A DNA stretch of 47,972 nucleotides from Oscillospiraceae bacterium. GTDB taxonomy: Bacteria; Bacillota; Clostridia; Oscillospirales; Acutalibacteraceae. Made by a program: the position numbers and the translations under genes. The notes beneath the pieces were generated by a model. It was not told the origin of the DNA. It worked only from the letters and a program-made list of their open reading frames with translations, and searched no databases. Below are positions 34,039 through 42,302 of this stretch, one piece after another (positions within the stretch are counted from its first letter, which is position 1; each line of letters opens with the position of its first letter). Where the stretch lies: positions 1-47,972 of the forward strand of contig SVOQ01000020.1 of assembly GCA_015066345.1 (NCBI GenBank), written 5' to 3'.

Positions 34039-35535
34039 TTAGATACCCAACATATTGAATACAACGTCTGCCATATCTTCTTTAGCGGTAACCTGAGTAA
34101 ATCTAACCTGTTTACCCTTAAGAGCAGAAAGCTGTTCGGGTGCTTTAAGAGAAGATATTTTTTCAAGTGCATCAACAGTAGCAAATTCATCGTCATAATC
34201 TGCAGAATTCTTTTCAACAGCAGAAAGAACTGCTTTTGAAAATTTAAAGGGTGATGCGGTAGATGCTACAACAACAGGTGTTTTATCCCCTGTTTTTTCA
34301 ATGTAAGCATCGCAAACATTGAGAGCAACAGAAGTATGTGTATCAGCAAGGTAATTGTAATCGTTATATGTTGCGTTAATTGTTTCGGCAGTTGCCACAT
34401 CATCACAGCAACCTGCGAAGAACATATCTTGAATGAGGGTCTTAACATCATCGGAAACGGTGTATTTACCTTCGGTTTTAAGTTTGCCGAACCAATCGTT
34501 TATAATTTCATCATTTCTGCCACAAAGGATATAAAGAAGTCTTTCAAGGTTACTTGAAATAAGGATATCCATTGAGGGTGAAACAGTTGTAAAGAAACTG
34601 CGGTTTCTGTCGTAAACGCCTGTTTCAATAAAGTCTGTAAGTACATTGTTGGCGTTTGAAGCACAGATAAGTTTATTAATTGGTAAGCCCATTTCTTTTG
34701 CAAAATAAGCCGCAAGAATATTACCGAAGTTACCTGTGGGAACAACTACGTTGATTTTGTCACCAAATTTAACTTCGCCACTGTTTACCATATCGCAGTA
34801 AGCAGATACATAGTAAACAATCTGAGGAGCAAGTCTACCCCAGTTAATTGAGTTAGCGGATGAGAATACAAGATTGTTCTTTTCGAATCTGTCGAGAATT
34901 TCTTTATTAGTGAAGATGTTTTTAACACCGGTCTGACAATCGTCAAAGTTACCGTAAACCGCACAAACACCAACATTGTTACCATCCTGTGTAGTCATCT
35001 GCAATTTCTGCATGGGGCTGACACCGTCATTGGGATAGAATACAAGAATTTTTGTACCCTCAACATCCTTGAAGCCTTCAAGAGCCGCTTTACCTGTATC
35101 ACCGGATGTAGCAACGAGGATTACAATTTCTTTATCCTTAAGATTCTTCTTAGCGGAAACTGTTAGAAGATAGGGAAGAATCTGTAAAGCCATATCCTTG
35201 AATGCACAAGTGGGGCCTTTGAAAAGTTCGAGTATATTAACATTATCGTGAAGACTAACTACGGGGGCTACAAACGGGGAAGCGAATTTACCGTCTTTGT
35301 ATGCACCCTCAACACAATAATCGAGTTCATCTTTTGTAAAGTCGGTAAGATAAAGACCCAAGACTTTTTTAGCACGTTCCTTGTAATCAACACCGCAAAG
35401 AGCCTTGATTTCGTCGGCACTGAGCTGGGGTATTGACTCGGGAATATACAAACCGCCGTCGGGAGAAATACCGTCCGTAATTGCCTTGGAAGCAGTTACT
35501 TTTACATTGTTATCTCTTGTTGAAGTATATAACAC
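34039..35535 (-). CDS. thrC: threonine synthase
   Basis: It converts O-phosphohomoserine to threonine with PLP. At 498 residues it is the long type. The N-terminal LYTSTRDNNVKVTASKAITDGISPDGGLYIP is typical. The PLP lysine is K113 in KGPTCAFKDMALQIL; LVATSGDTGKAAL and PTGNFGNILAAY form the phosphate and cofactor loops. I start at GTG 35535, ten bases after AGGA; GTG 35544 abuts the Shine-Dalgarno. No other threonine gene is nearby. Confidence 0.96.
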   Translation of the reverse strand: MLYTSTRDNNVKVTASKAITDGISPDGGLYIPESIPQLSADEIKALCGVDYKERAKKVLGLYLTDFTKDELDYCVEGAYKDGKFASPFVAPVVSLHDNVNILELFKGPTCAFKDMALQILPYLLTVSAKKNLKDKEIVILVATSGDTGKAALEGFKDVEGTKILVFYPNDGVSPMQKLQMTTQDGNNVGVCAVYGNFDDCQTGVKNIFTNKEILDRFEKNNLVFSSANSINWGRLAPQIVYYVSAYCDMVNSGEVKFGDKINVVVPTGNFGNILAAYFAKEMGLPINKLICASNANNVLTDFIETGVYDRNRSFFTTVSPSMDILISSNLERLLYILCGRNDEIINDWFGKLKTEGKYTVSDDVKTLIQDMFFAGCCDDVATAETINATYNDYNYLADTHTSVALNVCDAYIEKTGDKTPVVVASTASPFKFSKAVLSAVEKNSADYDDEFATVDALEKISSLKAPEQLSALKGKQVRFTQVTAKEDMADVVFNMLGI

Positions 35536-35607
35536 AACAAACACATCCTTAGATTTTAATCATACTTATTCATTATCAATTGATTTTACCAAAGGGTGCA
35601 ATAATTG

Positions 35608-36861
35608 TCAAGCATTTGTAAAGGGATATGCGGTTTTTCCGTTAGAAATAAAGTTAAATATTTTCAGAATACCGTCAAAGAAGTTCAGTTTCTTTACCTC
35701 GGTGCGACAAAGTATTTTGTATTCGTCTATAATCTTATCATCAAGGCTCACTTTTACCGTGCCGAGAGTCTGTTTTTCGGAAACGGGTGCATCAACGTTT
35801 TCTGATATTTCCACGGCAATTTTCACCTTTTCTTCCTGTCCTTTCTCTATAAGAACAGGTTGTATCTCAGGGAAAACAGTTTCAACAAAATCACTTCTTC
35901 CCGAAATTACTTTAACTTTTTCATATTGTTTTATATCAAGTTCGGGGGTATGTAAAGTATAGTTTGTAAATCCCCAACTCAATAAAGCTTTGGCGGTATT
36001 GAAACGGTCATTACTGTTTTCGCTACCCATTACTACCGCTACAAGGTGAAGACCGTCCCTTTCGGCACTGGCAGACACGCAACACCCCGCCTTAGCGGTT
36101 GTACCCGTTTTAAGACCCGTTGTACCATCATAAAACCTTACTAATTTATTTGTGTTTACAAGTTCCGTTTCGCCGTTTCTTAAAGAATCCATCCAAACAG
36201 TTGTATAGTCAATTATAAATTTATGCTTAAGTAATTCAGTGGACATAATCGCGATATCACGGGCAGTAGTAAGATGGTCGTCGGTAGTATCGTCAAGACC
36301 CGTAGCATTTACAAAATGAGTATTTTTCATTCCTAATTCCTTTGCTCTGGCATTCATAAGGGCAATAAAGGATTCTTCGCTACCCGAAATATATTCCCCG
36401 AGAAGTGTTGCCGCATCGTTGGCACTACCGATAACAGTTGCTTTTAAAAGTTCATCAACTGTCATAACCTCCCCTTCCTCGAGCCATATCTGCGACCCGC
36501 CTTTGGATGCAGCATTTGAGGAACAAGCAACCTTATCAGCAAGGGTTATTCTACCCGAATCAATGGCTTCCGCAACAAGGAGCATAGTCATAATTTTAGT
36601 TACGGATGCAGGAAACAATTTAACATCCGCATTGTATTGAAGCAACACTTCCCCCGTAGCAACATCCATAAGTACGGCGGACTTCGCTTTGACTTCAACG
36701 GGTAGTTTACTTGCATCATCACCGCCCACAACCTTGGATGTAAACGTGGACGGTAACTGAACATTTTCCTCATCACTGACTTTTCGTTCTTCACAAATAC
36801 CTACAACAGAAGCCTGAATTATAAAAACCAAAACAAATATCAAAGTTAAAAACCTTTTCAC
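35608..36861 (-). CDS. D-alanyl-D-alanine carboxypeptidase (S11, DacA/DacF-like)
   Basis: It trims the terminal D-Ala from peptidoglycan pentapeptides outside the cell. The signal peptide MKRFLTLIFVLVFIIQASVVG is clear when the start is GTG 36861, five bases after AGGTGA. The penicillin-binding motifs are S86-VTK (FPASVTKIMT), SAND and GLKTGTTAKAGCC. A beta-rich PBP5_C-like domain follows, and the protein ends with a hydrophobic/aromatic stretch that can anchor it to the membrane surface. It has 417 residues. It is transcribed alone or with thrC. Confidence 0.93.
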   Translation of the reverse strand: MKRFLTLIFVLVFIIQASVVGICEERKVSDEENVQLPSTFTSKVVGGDDASKLPVEVKAKSAVLMDVATGEVLLQYNADVKLFPASVTKIMTMLLVAEAIDSGRITLADKVACSSNAASKGGSQIWLEEGEVMTVDELLKATVIGSANDAATLLGEYISGSEESFIALMNARAKELGMKNTHFVNATGLDDTTDDHLTTARDIAIMSTELLKHKFIIDYTTVWMDSLRNGETELVNTNKLVRFYDGTTGLKTGTTAKAGCCVSASAERDGLHLVAVVMGSENSNDRFNTAKALLSWGFTNYTLHTPELDIKQYEKVKVISGRSDFVETVFPEIQPVLIEKGQEEKVKIAVEISENVDAPVSEKQTLGTVKVSLDDKIIDEYKILCRTEVKKLNFFDGILKIFNFISNGKTAYPFTNA

Positions 36862-36943
36862 ACAACTCACCTTTTCATTAAAAATTTACTTCGTAAATAT
36901 ATATTTTTAAAAAGCAACGTTAATGACTGAAGTCAATAGTGAC

Positions 36944-36976
36944 AAAAGAAAAACCGCCCTTTATGAGGACGGTTTA
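36944..36976 (-). terminator. rqcH operon terminator
   Basis: On minus, AAACCGTCC and GGGCGGTTT pair (one U-G wobble) around a 7-base loop and are followed by TTTTTCTTTTGT, 17 bases behind the rqcH stop. Confidence 0.75.
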
Positions 36977-36993
36977 AATTATTGAAACATATG

Positions 36994-38730
36994 TTATTCC
37001 TTATCTTTAGGCTTAACGTTTACTGAGTAGTAAGTATAGTAAACAACAAAGCCGGGTTTTGCACCATTGGGCTTTTTGATGTTTTTTACATCCGTATAGT
37101 CAACGGTAACTATTGTGCCGTCCTTTGCGGAGCTATAATAAGCGGCAATTTCGGCGGCTTCCACAATGGCATCGTCGGGTACTTCCCCACCTTCAGAAAG
37201 TAATAAAACGTGGGAACCGGGGCATTTCTGTGCATGAAGCCAGATATCCCCTTTTCGACCCATTTTAAAAGTCAGTTTATCGTTCTGAAGATTATTCCTG
37301 CCCACAAGAACTGTAAGTCCTTGGGTTGTTTTAAACTCAAGGGGTGGCAAAGCCTGTTTTTTCATTTGCTTTTTGCCTGATTTCTTAGGTTTAATAAAGC
37401 CTTGAGCAATAAGCTCATCTTTGATTTCCGAAAACTCTCTTTCGAGGGTGGAACGTTCAAGTAAATCCTTAACAGTTTCAAGATAGGCTAAATCTTCCTT
37501 GCCATCTTCGATAAGTTTAATAAGCATATTTTCCGCCGTACAGGCTTTACGGTATTCTTTGTAGAGTTTCTGTGCATTCTGCGAGGGCGAAAGTGCAGGG
37601 TCAACAGAAATTTTAACAAGGTTGTTATTATCATAATAATTCTCAACCTCATAAACGGAAGTACCCTTTTGTAATCTGTACTGAGCGGAGGTCACAAGTT
37701 CTGCGTTTATTCTTATGTTTTCCCTATCGGCACATTTATTCAAGTCTTCCTGTTGGTTATTGATTTTTCTTGACGTTCTCTCAATAGCATTTTCAATAAC
37801 CTTAAAAAGTTCAGCACCTTTAGAACGGGCTCTTAACAGCCTGTCACGTTCGGAGTAAAAGCCTTCAAGAAGAGAGAAAACATTTTCTTTTTTTATGGTT
37901 TTCAAATTGTCACCATATTGGGTAATGGGCATAAATGAAAACTCAAGCGGTTTCTCGGACTCATCGAGAATCATTGCAGGTTCAGGAGAATAGGAGCAAA
38001 GCATTGTTTTTAATGCACTGATTTCACAAAGGAGATTCATTTTATCGGCGGAATTTAACTCCCCTATTCCCTTATCGTCACCGCAAACCCTGAAAGCAAT
38101 TTCACGGGATAATAAAGGTGAAACACCCTGTAATGTTTTTAATATAGCACCCGAAATTTTAGAGTTCACTTGTTCAAGAATTTTTTCGCAAACAATGGTT
38201 GGCTCACTGACTCTTAAATCAATTTTTTCTTGTTGCGGGGGTAATTTATATTGAGCACCCGGTAAAACAAGGCGGTAAGATGACTTTTCACCGTCAACTC
38301 TTTTGAGAGCATCCACAATCCTGTTATCACCATCAAAGAGGATAACATTGCTGTGTTGTGCCATTATTTCAACCGCAAGGGTAAGTTTTACTCTGTCGCC
38401 GATTTCATTGGTTGCGTCAAAATTAAAGAAAGCAACACGATCAAGTCCCATTTGCTCAACACCAAGAAGTGTCGCACCAACAAGACGCTTCCTGAAAAGC
38501 ATACATAACATTGGCGGATTCTGTGGATTTTCGGGTGTTTTTTCCACCACGGCAAAGCGAGGGCTATTTGCATCCGCCGTAAAATAAAGCTTATGCATAC
38601 CGCCCTTTGTCCGCATTATAAACACCAACTCGTTTTTTGAGGGTTGGTGAATTTTATCAACTTTCGCGCCTGTCAGTAATTTATTTACCGACGAAACGAG
38701 AAAACTGAGATACATTCCGTCCAATGCCAT
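36994..38730 (-). CDS. rqcH: NFACT-family ribosome quality control protein RqcH (Rqc2 homologue)
   Basis: It binds stalled 50S subunits and recruits tRNA-Ala to add C-terminal alanine tails. The NFACT-N domain opens the 578 residues (MALDGMYLSFLVSSVNKL, with PQNPPMLCMLFRKRL). A long coiled-coil middle follows (about 290-430). The NFACT-R domain shows VLVGRNNLQNDKLTFK and DIWLHAQKCPGSHVLL. In streptococci and staphylococci the same family was described as fibronectin-binding FbpA/Fbp54. It is the last gene of the operon. Confidence 0.95.
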   Translation of the reverse strand: MALDGMYLSFLVSSVNKLLTGAKVDKIHQPSKNELVFIMRTKGGMHKLYFTADANSPRFAVVEKTPENPQNPPMLCMLFRKRLVGATLLGVEQMGLDRVAFFNFDATNEIGDRVKLTLAVEIMAQHSNVILFDGDNRIVDALKRVDGEKSSYRLVLPGAQYKLPPQQEKIDLRVSEPTIVCEKILEQVNSKISGAILKTLQGVSPLLSREIAFRVCGDDKGIGELNSADKMNLLCEISALKTMLCSYSPEPAMILDESEKPLEFSFMPITQYGDNLKTIKKENVFSLLEGFYSERDRLLRARSKGAELFKVIENAIERTSRKINNQQEDLNKCADRENIRINAELVTSAQYRLQKGTSVYEVENYYDNNNLVKISVDPALSPSQNAQKLYKEYRKACTAENMLIKLIEDGKEDLAYLETVKDLLERSTLEREFSEIKDELIAQGFIKPKKSGKKQMKKQALPPLEFKTTQGLTVLVGRNNLQNDKLTFKMGRKGDIWLHAQKCPGSHVLLLSEGGEVPDDAIVEAAEIAAYYSSAKDGTIVTVDYTDVKNIKKPNGAKPGFVVYYTYYSVNVKPKDKE

Positions 38731-38740
38731 TTTTTATCAC

Positions 38741-39484
38741 TCACACAAAATCAACGGGTGATTTTCCCTTGAAAACCACAATTTCCGTATTATCAAATTG
38801 TTTAACCAAAAGGTCTTTTAAATAATCACAAACAACAACCTCGGTTTCGTAGTGTCCCGCCGTAAGCAAGGCAACACCAAGATGTTTTGCTTCAAGGTAT
38901 TCGTGGTGTTTTGCTTCACCTGTAAGGAGTGCATCCGCACCGATTATAGCCGCGGCATTGATTAAATCGCCACCGCCACCTGAACAAAAGGCAACTTTAC
39001 TGATAACCTTACCATTATCCGCAAAAGCCACCGCACCACCGAGAGCATCTTTCACTTTTTGAGCAAACTCCTTGACGGTACAAGGTTCGATTTCGCCAAC
39101 CTTTAAAAACTCATCAATAATTTCGTGTTGTATATTCTTTATACCCACCTTACGAGCCAGACAATCATTTACACCGCCTATTGCCTTATCAAGGCAAGTA
39201 TGGGATGAAATAAAAGTAATCCCCGATTTTACTGCTTTATATAAAACACTTTCGCTCTCCACCTGTGAAACAGGGTTAAAAATCAAGGGATGATGAGTTA
39301 TAACTAACTCTGCACCAATTTTAAGTGCTTCATCGATAACCTCATCCGTTACATCAAGAGCCACAAGAATTTTTGAAAAATCATTATTGAGTGAGCCCAC
39401 ACTAAGACCGCAGTTATCCCACTCGGCACTTGTTTCAAAGGGTGCTACAAAATCAAGGAAATCATAAACTTCTTTAATCTTCAT
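38741..39484 (-). CDS. Nif3-like dinuclear metal centre protein
   Basis: The 247 residues are the short form lacking the inserted PII-like domain. The metal ligands are in ITHHPLIF (two His), SSHTCLDKAIGGVND (His, Asp) and GHYETE near the C-terminus (His, Glu). GTP cyclohydrolase I type 2 names are often given, but activity is not established for most members. It follows the trmK/ygjV pair; trmK-nif3 neighbours are conserved in Firmicutes. It overlaps the gene upstream by 11 bases. Confidence 0.92.
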   Translation of the reverse strand: MKIKEVYDFLDFVAPFETSAEWDNCGLSVGSLNNDFSKILVALDVTDEVIDEALKIGAELVITHHPLIFNPVSQVESESVLYKAVKSGITFISSHTCLDKAIGGVNDCLARKVGIKNIQHEIIDEFLKVGEIEPCTVKEFAQKVKDALGGAVAFADNGKVISKVAFCSGGGGDLINAAAIIGADALLTGEAKHHEYLEAKHLGVALLTAGHYETEVVVCDYLKDLLVKQFDNTEIVVFKGKSPVDFV

Positions 39485-40022
39485 TTTTAACCGCCTTTTT
39501 CTTCTTTAAAATATCGTATCTGACAATTGCAATAATAAGCGAGGTCATAACTATACATTCGGTGACAATACCCGCCACAGAGCCGACTATGATGTTATAA
39601 ACAAGCCAACAAGGAGAACTTGGGAAAGTAATAAGACGAATCTTTGTTTCGCTTTTCATCCAATAACTGACGGTCGTAAGAATCATAGCCGCAGAGGGAA
39701 GGAATGAATACCACGCCTCCCAGGTTAAAATAGCCGCAACGGTACTTATAACAACAAAGACAACTAACCAAATGGGGCTTTTCGCCCATTTTTTATGGTT
39801 ATTTATAAAAACTATTGAACGTAAAAGACCGATAAAATTAAGTGCCGCCCCTGAAAAAGCCTCGCCGTCACCGTCTATTCCCAGAATTATGTAATGGATT
39901 ATAAAAAGTACCGCCGCGCCAATCTGCACACCGATTATACCACGGCGTTTACTTTGTTGAAAAGATAAAAAGTTTAGACCTGCACCGCCGAAACCAATTA
40001 TCTGAGCAATTGTTTTAAGCAT
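39474..40022 (-). CDS. YgjV-like multi-spanning inner membrane protein
   Basis: The 182 residues contain about five to six hydrophobic segments starting MLKTIAQIIGFGGAGLNFLS. The pattern FLSFQQSKRRGIIGVQIGAAVLFIIHY, then FSGAALNFIGLLRSIVF, matches the YgjV family, whose function is unknown. I start at ATG 40022, overlapping trmK by eight bases; a much longer upstream frame is only trmK read out of frame. It is inserted between trmK and nif3-like. Confidence 0.85.
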   Translation of the reverse strand: MLKTIAQIIGFGGAGLNFLSFQQSKRRGIIGVQIGAAVLFIIHYIILGIDGDGEAFSGAALNFIGLLRSIVFINNHKKWAKSPIWLVVFVVISTVAAILTWEAWYSFLPSAAMILTTVSYWMKSETKIRLITFPSSPCWLVYNIIVGSVAGIVTECIVMTSLIIAIVRYDILKKKKAVKNED

Positions 40023-40692
40023 TAATAAAACCTTCGATTTTCTGTATAGTATCAAGAAGTCCGGGGACTTCATCGACTCTGTCACATTGTAAATATGCGT
40101 TGTATTTTTCTTTAAGTCTTGTAAGTTGGAGTGACAGGTGTTTATGAGAATCCTCGGTATGAGGAAGCTTACCGATAAAACAATCCGCATCGGTGAAAGG
40201 TTTATTTTCACCCGTATAGTTTGCATCAAAGGTTATGTAAACACGCCTGCCCTCGTGTACGGCAAGTTCATTATTAATTGAAAAGCCGTTTTCAAAAAGG
40301 AATTTTCGCAAATCCTCAGCCCTTGACTGAGGTTGGAACACAAAATGCAAATTACTGTTTTTTATCCACGGAGTTTCCGCTAATTTTTCGGCTATAAGAG
40401 TACCACCCATACCCGCAAAAACATATTCATCCGCATCACCTTCGGAAAACTCACGAAGTCCGTCGGATAATCTCAATGAAATCACATTATCTAAATCGTA
40501 ATTTTCAATGGTTTTTGCGGCATTCTGCAAGGGCATTTTGCCTATATCAGCGGCAATAGCACCCTTTACCCTACCCGATTGAATAAGGTAAACGGGCAGA
40601 TAACCGTGGTCCGTACCGATATCCGCAATAATGCCGCCGCCCCTCACAAGAGATGCGGCAGCAGAAAGCCTCGGTGTGAGATTCACATTCAT
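40015..40692 (-). CDS. trmK: tRNA (adenine(22)-N(1))-methyltransferase
   Basis: It methylates A22 in the D-arm of tRNAs. The 225 residues open LTPRLSAAASLVRGGGIIADIGTDHGYLPVYL (SAM motif I) and later have VFAGMGGTLIAE and FVFQPQSRAEDLRKFL, with a helical C-terminal coiled-coil part. Its ATG overlaps the stop of the DUF1858 gene by four bases, so translation is coupled. Confidence 0.94.
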   Translation of the reverse strand: MNVNLTPRLSAAASLVRGGGIIADIGTDHGYLPVYLIQSGRVKGAIAADIGKMPLQNAAKTIENYDLDNVISLRLSDGLREFSEGDADEYVFAGMGGTLIAEKLAETPWIKNSNLHFVFQPQSRAEDLRKFLFENGFSINNELAVHEGRRVYITFDANYTGENKPFTDADCFIGKLPHTEDSHKHLSLQLTRLKEKYNAYLQCDRVDEVPGLLDTIQKIEGFINA

Positions 40693-40889
40693 TTTTCAGC
40701 GAGGAATTTGTTGATTTTAGCAATAAGTTCGTCGGCATTAACACCGTGAACCATACAAGCCATTTCAACTGTTTCACCTCTTGAAGCGGGACAACCTATG
40801 CAATGCATACCCATTTCAAGGAAAAAAGGTGCTGTATCGGGTGCTTCGTCAAGAATATTACCGATAACTGTATCTTTAGTAATCTGCAT
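40689..40889 (-). CDS. DUF1858 domain protein
   Basis: The 66 residues start MQITKDTVIGNILDEAPDTA and contain the paired-cysteine motif MGMHCIGCPASRGETVEMAC. The domain is known from hybrid-cluster-type and other redox proteins in anaerobes and is frequent as a stand-alone small protein in Clostridia; its role is unknown. The C-x2-C suggests metal or thiol chemistry. The start ATG 40889 has AGGAG eight bases upstream; a longer frame is rejected. It is first in the trmK-nif3-rqcH operon. Confidence 0.88.
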   Translation of the reverse strand: MQITKDTVIGNILDEAPDTAPFFLEMGMHCIGCPASRGETVEMACMVHGVNADELIAKINKFLAEK

Positions 40890-40917
40890 ATTTAAAACTC
40901 CTTTTTGTTTTTTCTTA

Positions 40918-40926
40918 ATTATAGCA
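40918..40926 (-). promoter_or_regulatory. extended -10 promoter of the DUF1858-rqcH operon
   Basis: TGCTATAAT on minus (TATAAT at 40923-40918) lies 28 bases before the DUF1858 ATG. The region upstream is T-rich without a clear -35. Confidence 0.45.
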
Positions 40927-41036
40927 TACAAATAAACAAAAATAAATACAAATATGAAACTTTTTAACATATTTTATTACTTGTAATTGTTTGATTTTAC
41001 AATTGAATTATACAACCGCTGATGATAAAATTAAAA

Positions 41037-41045
41037 TGATATACT
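41037..41045 (+). promoter_or_regulatory. possible extended -10 promoter of the plus-strand accessory block
   Basis: TGATATACT (TATACT at 41040-41045) lies 24 bases before the ATG at 41070; no good -35 is visible. Confidence 0.4.
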
Positions 41046-41069
41046 TTAAAACTTTCCGGAGGCAAATTT

Positions 41070-42284
41070 ATGTTACAAAAAGAGTTTAGTCCTATTCTCA
41101 GATTTATGGTTGTGAGCGATGTTCACTACAAGGATGAACATTGTATTGAAGAAGAAAGAATGGAAAAAGCAATTAAAATTGCGTACAGATTAGCGGAAGA
41201 ACACCCTACATACAATAAACTTGACGCAGTTTTTGCCGACGGCGACTTTGCAAACTCAGGTACCGAAACCCAAATGAGAAAATTCAAGGCTACTATGGAT
41301 AATAACCTTAAGCCGGAAACTCAGTATATGCTCAATATGGCAAGTCACGAATATCACGGTAACGGTGTTGAGGCGGCATACAAACTTTTTGGTGAAGTAT
41401 TCGGCATACCCGTGGATAACCACATTGAAATTAACGGTTTTCATTTTATAACAATGTCATCCTCTCACGGTTGCGAATATGACCCTGACAAAATTGAATA
41501 TGCTTCAAAAGAACTTAAAATTGCCCGTGAAAAAGACCCTAAAAAGCCCATTTTCTTTTTCCAGCATCCCCATCTTACAGACACTGTTTCCGGTAGTATT
41601 TATTGGGCGGATGAATCTTTCATACCCACCCTTATGGACTATCCTCAGGTCATAGACTTTTCGGGTCACTCACACGTACCGATTAATGACCCCCGCTCTA
41701 TTCACCAAAGACATTTTACCTGTCTCGGCACAGGTTCACTCTCTTATTTTGAATTAGATGAATTCGACAAGCACTACGGCACTTGTCCCCCTAAAAAAGA
41801 AGACTGCGCACAGATGCTTATAGTTGAGGCTAACGCAGAGGGTGCAGTGAGAATTTATCCTTACGATGTTCTTACAGACAACTTCTTCCCCTTTGTATGG
41901 GAAATTGACGAGCCTTGGAATGTTGACTCTTTCAAATACACTGATGCACGTTACAAAACAACCGATGCTCCTTGGTTTGAAAATGCTCAAATTACCATTA
42001 GTGATATTAACAGTAACGGTTTCAAAGTTACATTCCCTCAGGCAAAGACAAAAACAGATTACGTTAACGACTACAAAGTTGTCATAAAAGAAGCGGATAA
42101 CGGTTTAACAGTTAAACAGAAAAAAATATGGAGCGAGTATTATTTCTACAATATGCCCGAAACTCTTTCCATTGATTTTGACGACTTAAAAGCCGACACA
42201 CAGTACGATATTGAACTTATAGCAGGTTCTTTCTGGGATACATACTCAGAGCCTGTAAAAGCCACAGTAAAAACAAATAAATAA
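41070..42284 (+). CDS. metallophosphoesterase with C-terminal FN3-like domain and altered GNH motif
   Basis: The N-terminal 270 residues are a calcineurin-like phosphoesterase: D17 and H19 in VVSDVHY, GD at 58-59, H164/H166 in FFFQHPH and GHSH at 197-200. The usual GNHE block reads ASHE (91-94), so the bridging Asn is Ser92; activity may be changed or lost. The last 110 residues look like a fibronectin III or Ig-like beta domain. There is no signal peptide, although family members with FN3 domains are usually exported. GGAGG precedes the ATG. It lies 18 bases before the GH5 gene, so both are probably one unit. Confidence 0.85.
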   Translation: MLQKEFSPILRFMVVSDVHYKDEHCIEEERMEKAIKIAYRLAEEHPTYNKLDAVFADGDFANSGTETQMRKFKATMDNNLKPETQYMLNMASHEYHGNGVEAAYKLFGEVFGIPVDNHIEINGFHFITMSSSHGCEYDPDKIEYASKELKIAREKDPKKPIFFFQHPHLTDTVSGSIYWADESFIPTLMDYPQVIDFSGHSHVPINDPRSIHQRHFTCLGTGSLSYFELDEFDKHYGTCPPKKEDCAQMLIVEANAEGAVRIYPYDVLTDNFFPFVWEIDEPWNVDSFKYTDARYKTTDAPWFENAQITISDINSNGFKVTFPQAKTKTDYVNDYKVVIKEADNGLTVKQKKIWSEYYFYNMPETLSIDFDDLKADTQYDIELIAGSFWDTYSEPVKATVKTNK

Positions 42285-42302
42285 TTTTCGGGAGGTTAAC
42301 TA

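Noticed and set aside
40023-40229. 69-residue N-terminal extension of the YgjV-like protein
   Set aside because: It is the end of trmK read in another frame; the conserved membrane protein begins at MLKTIAQ.
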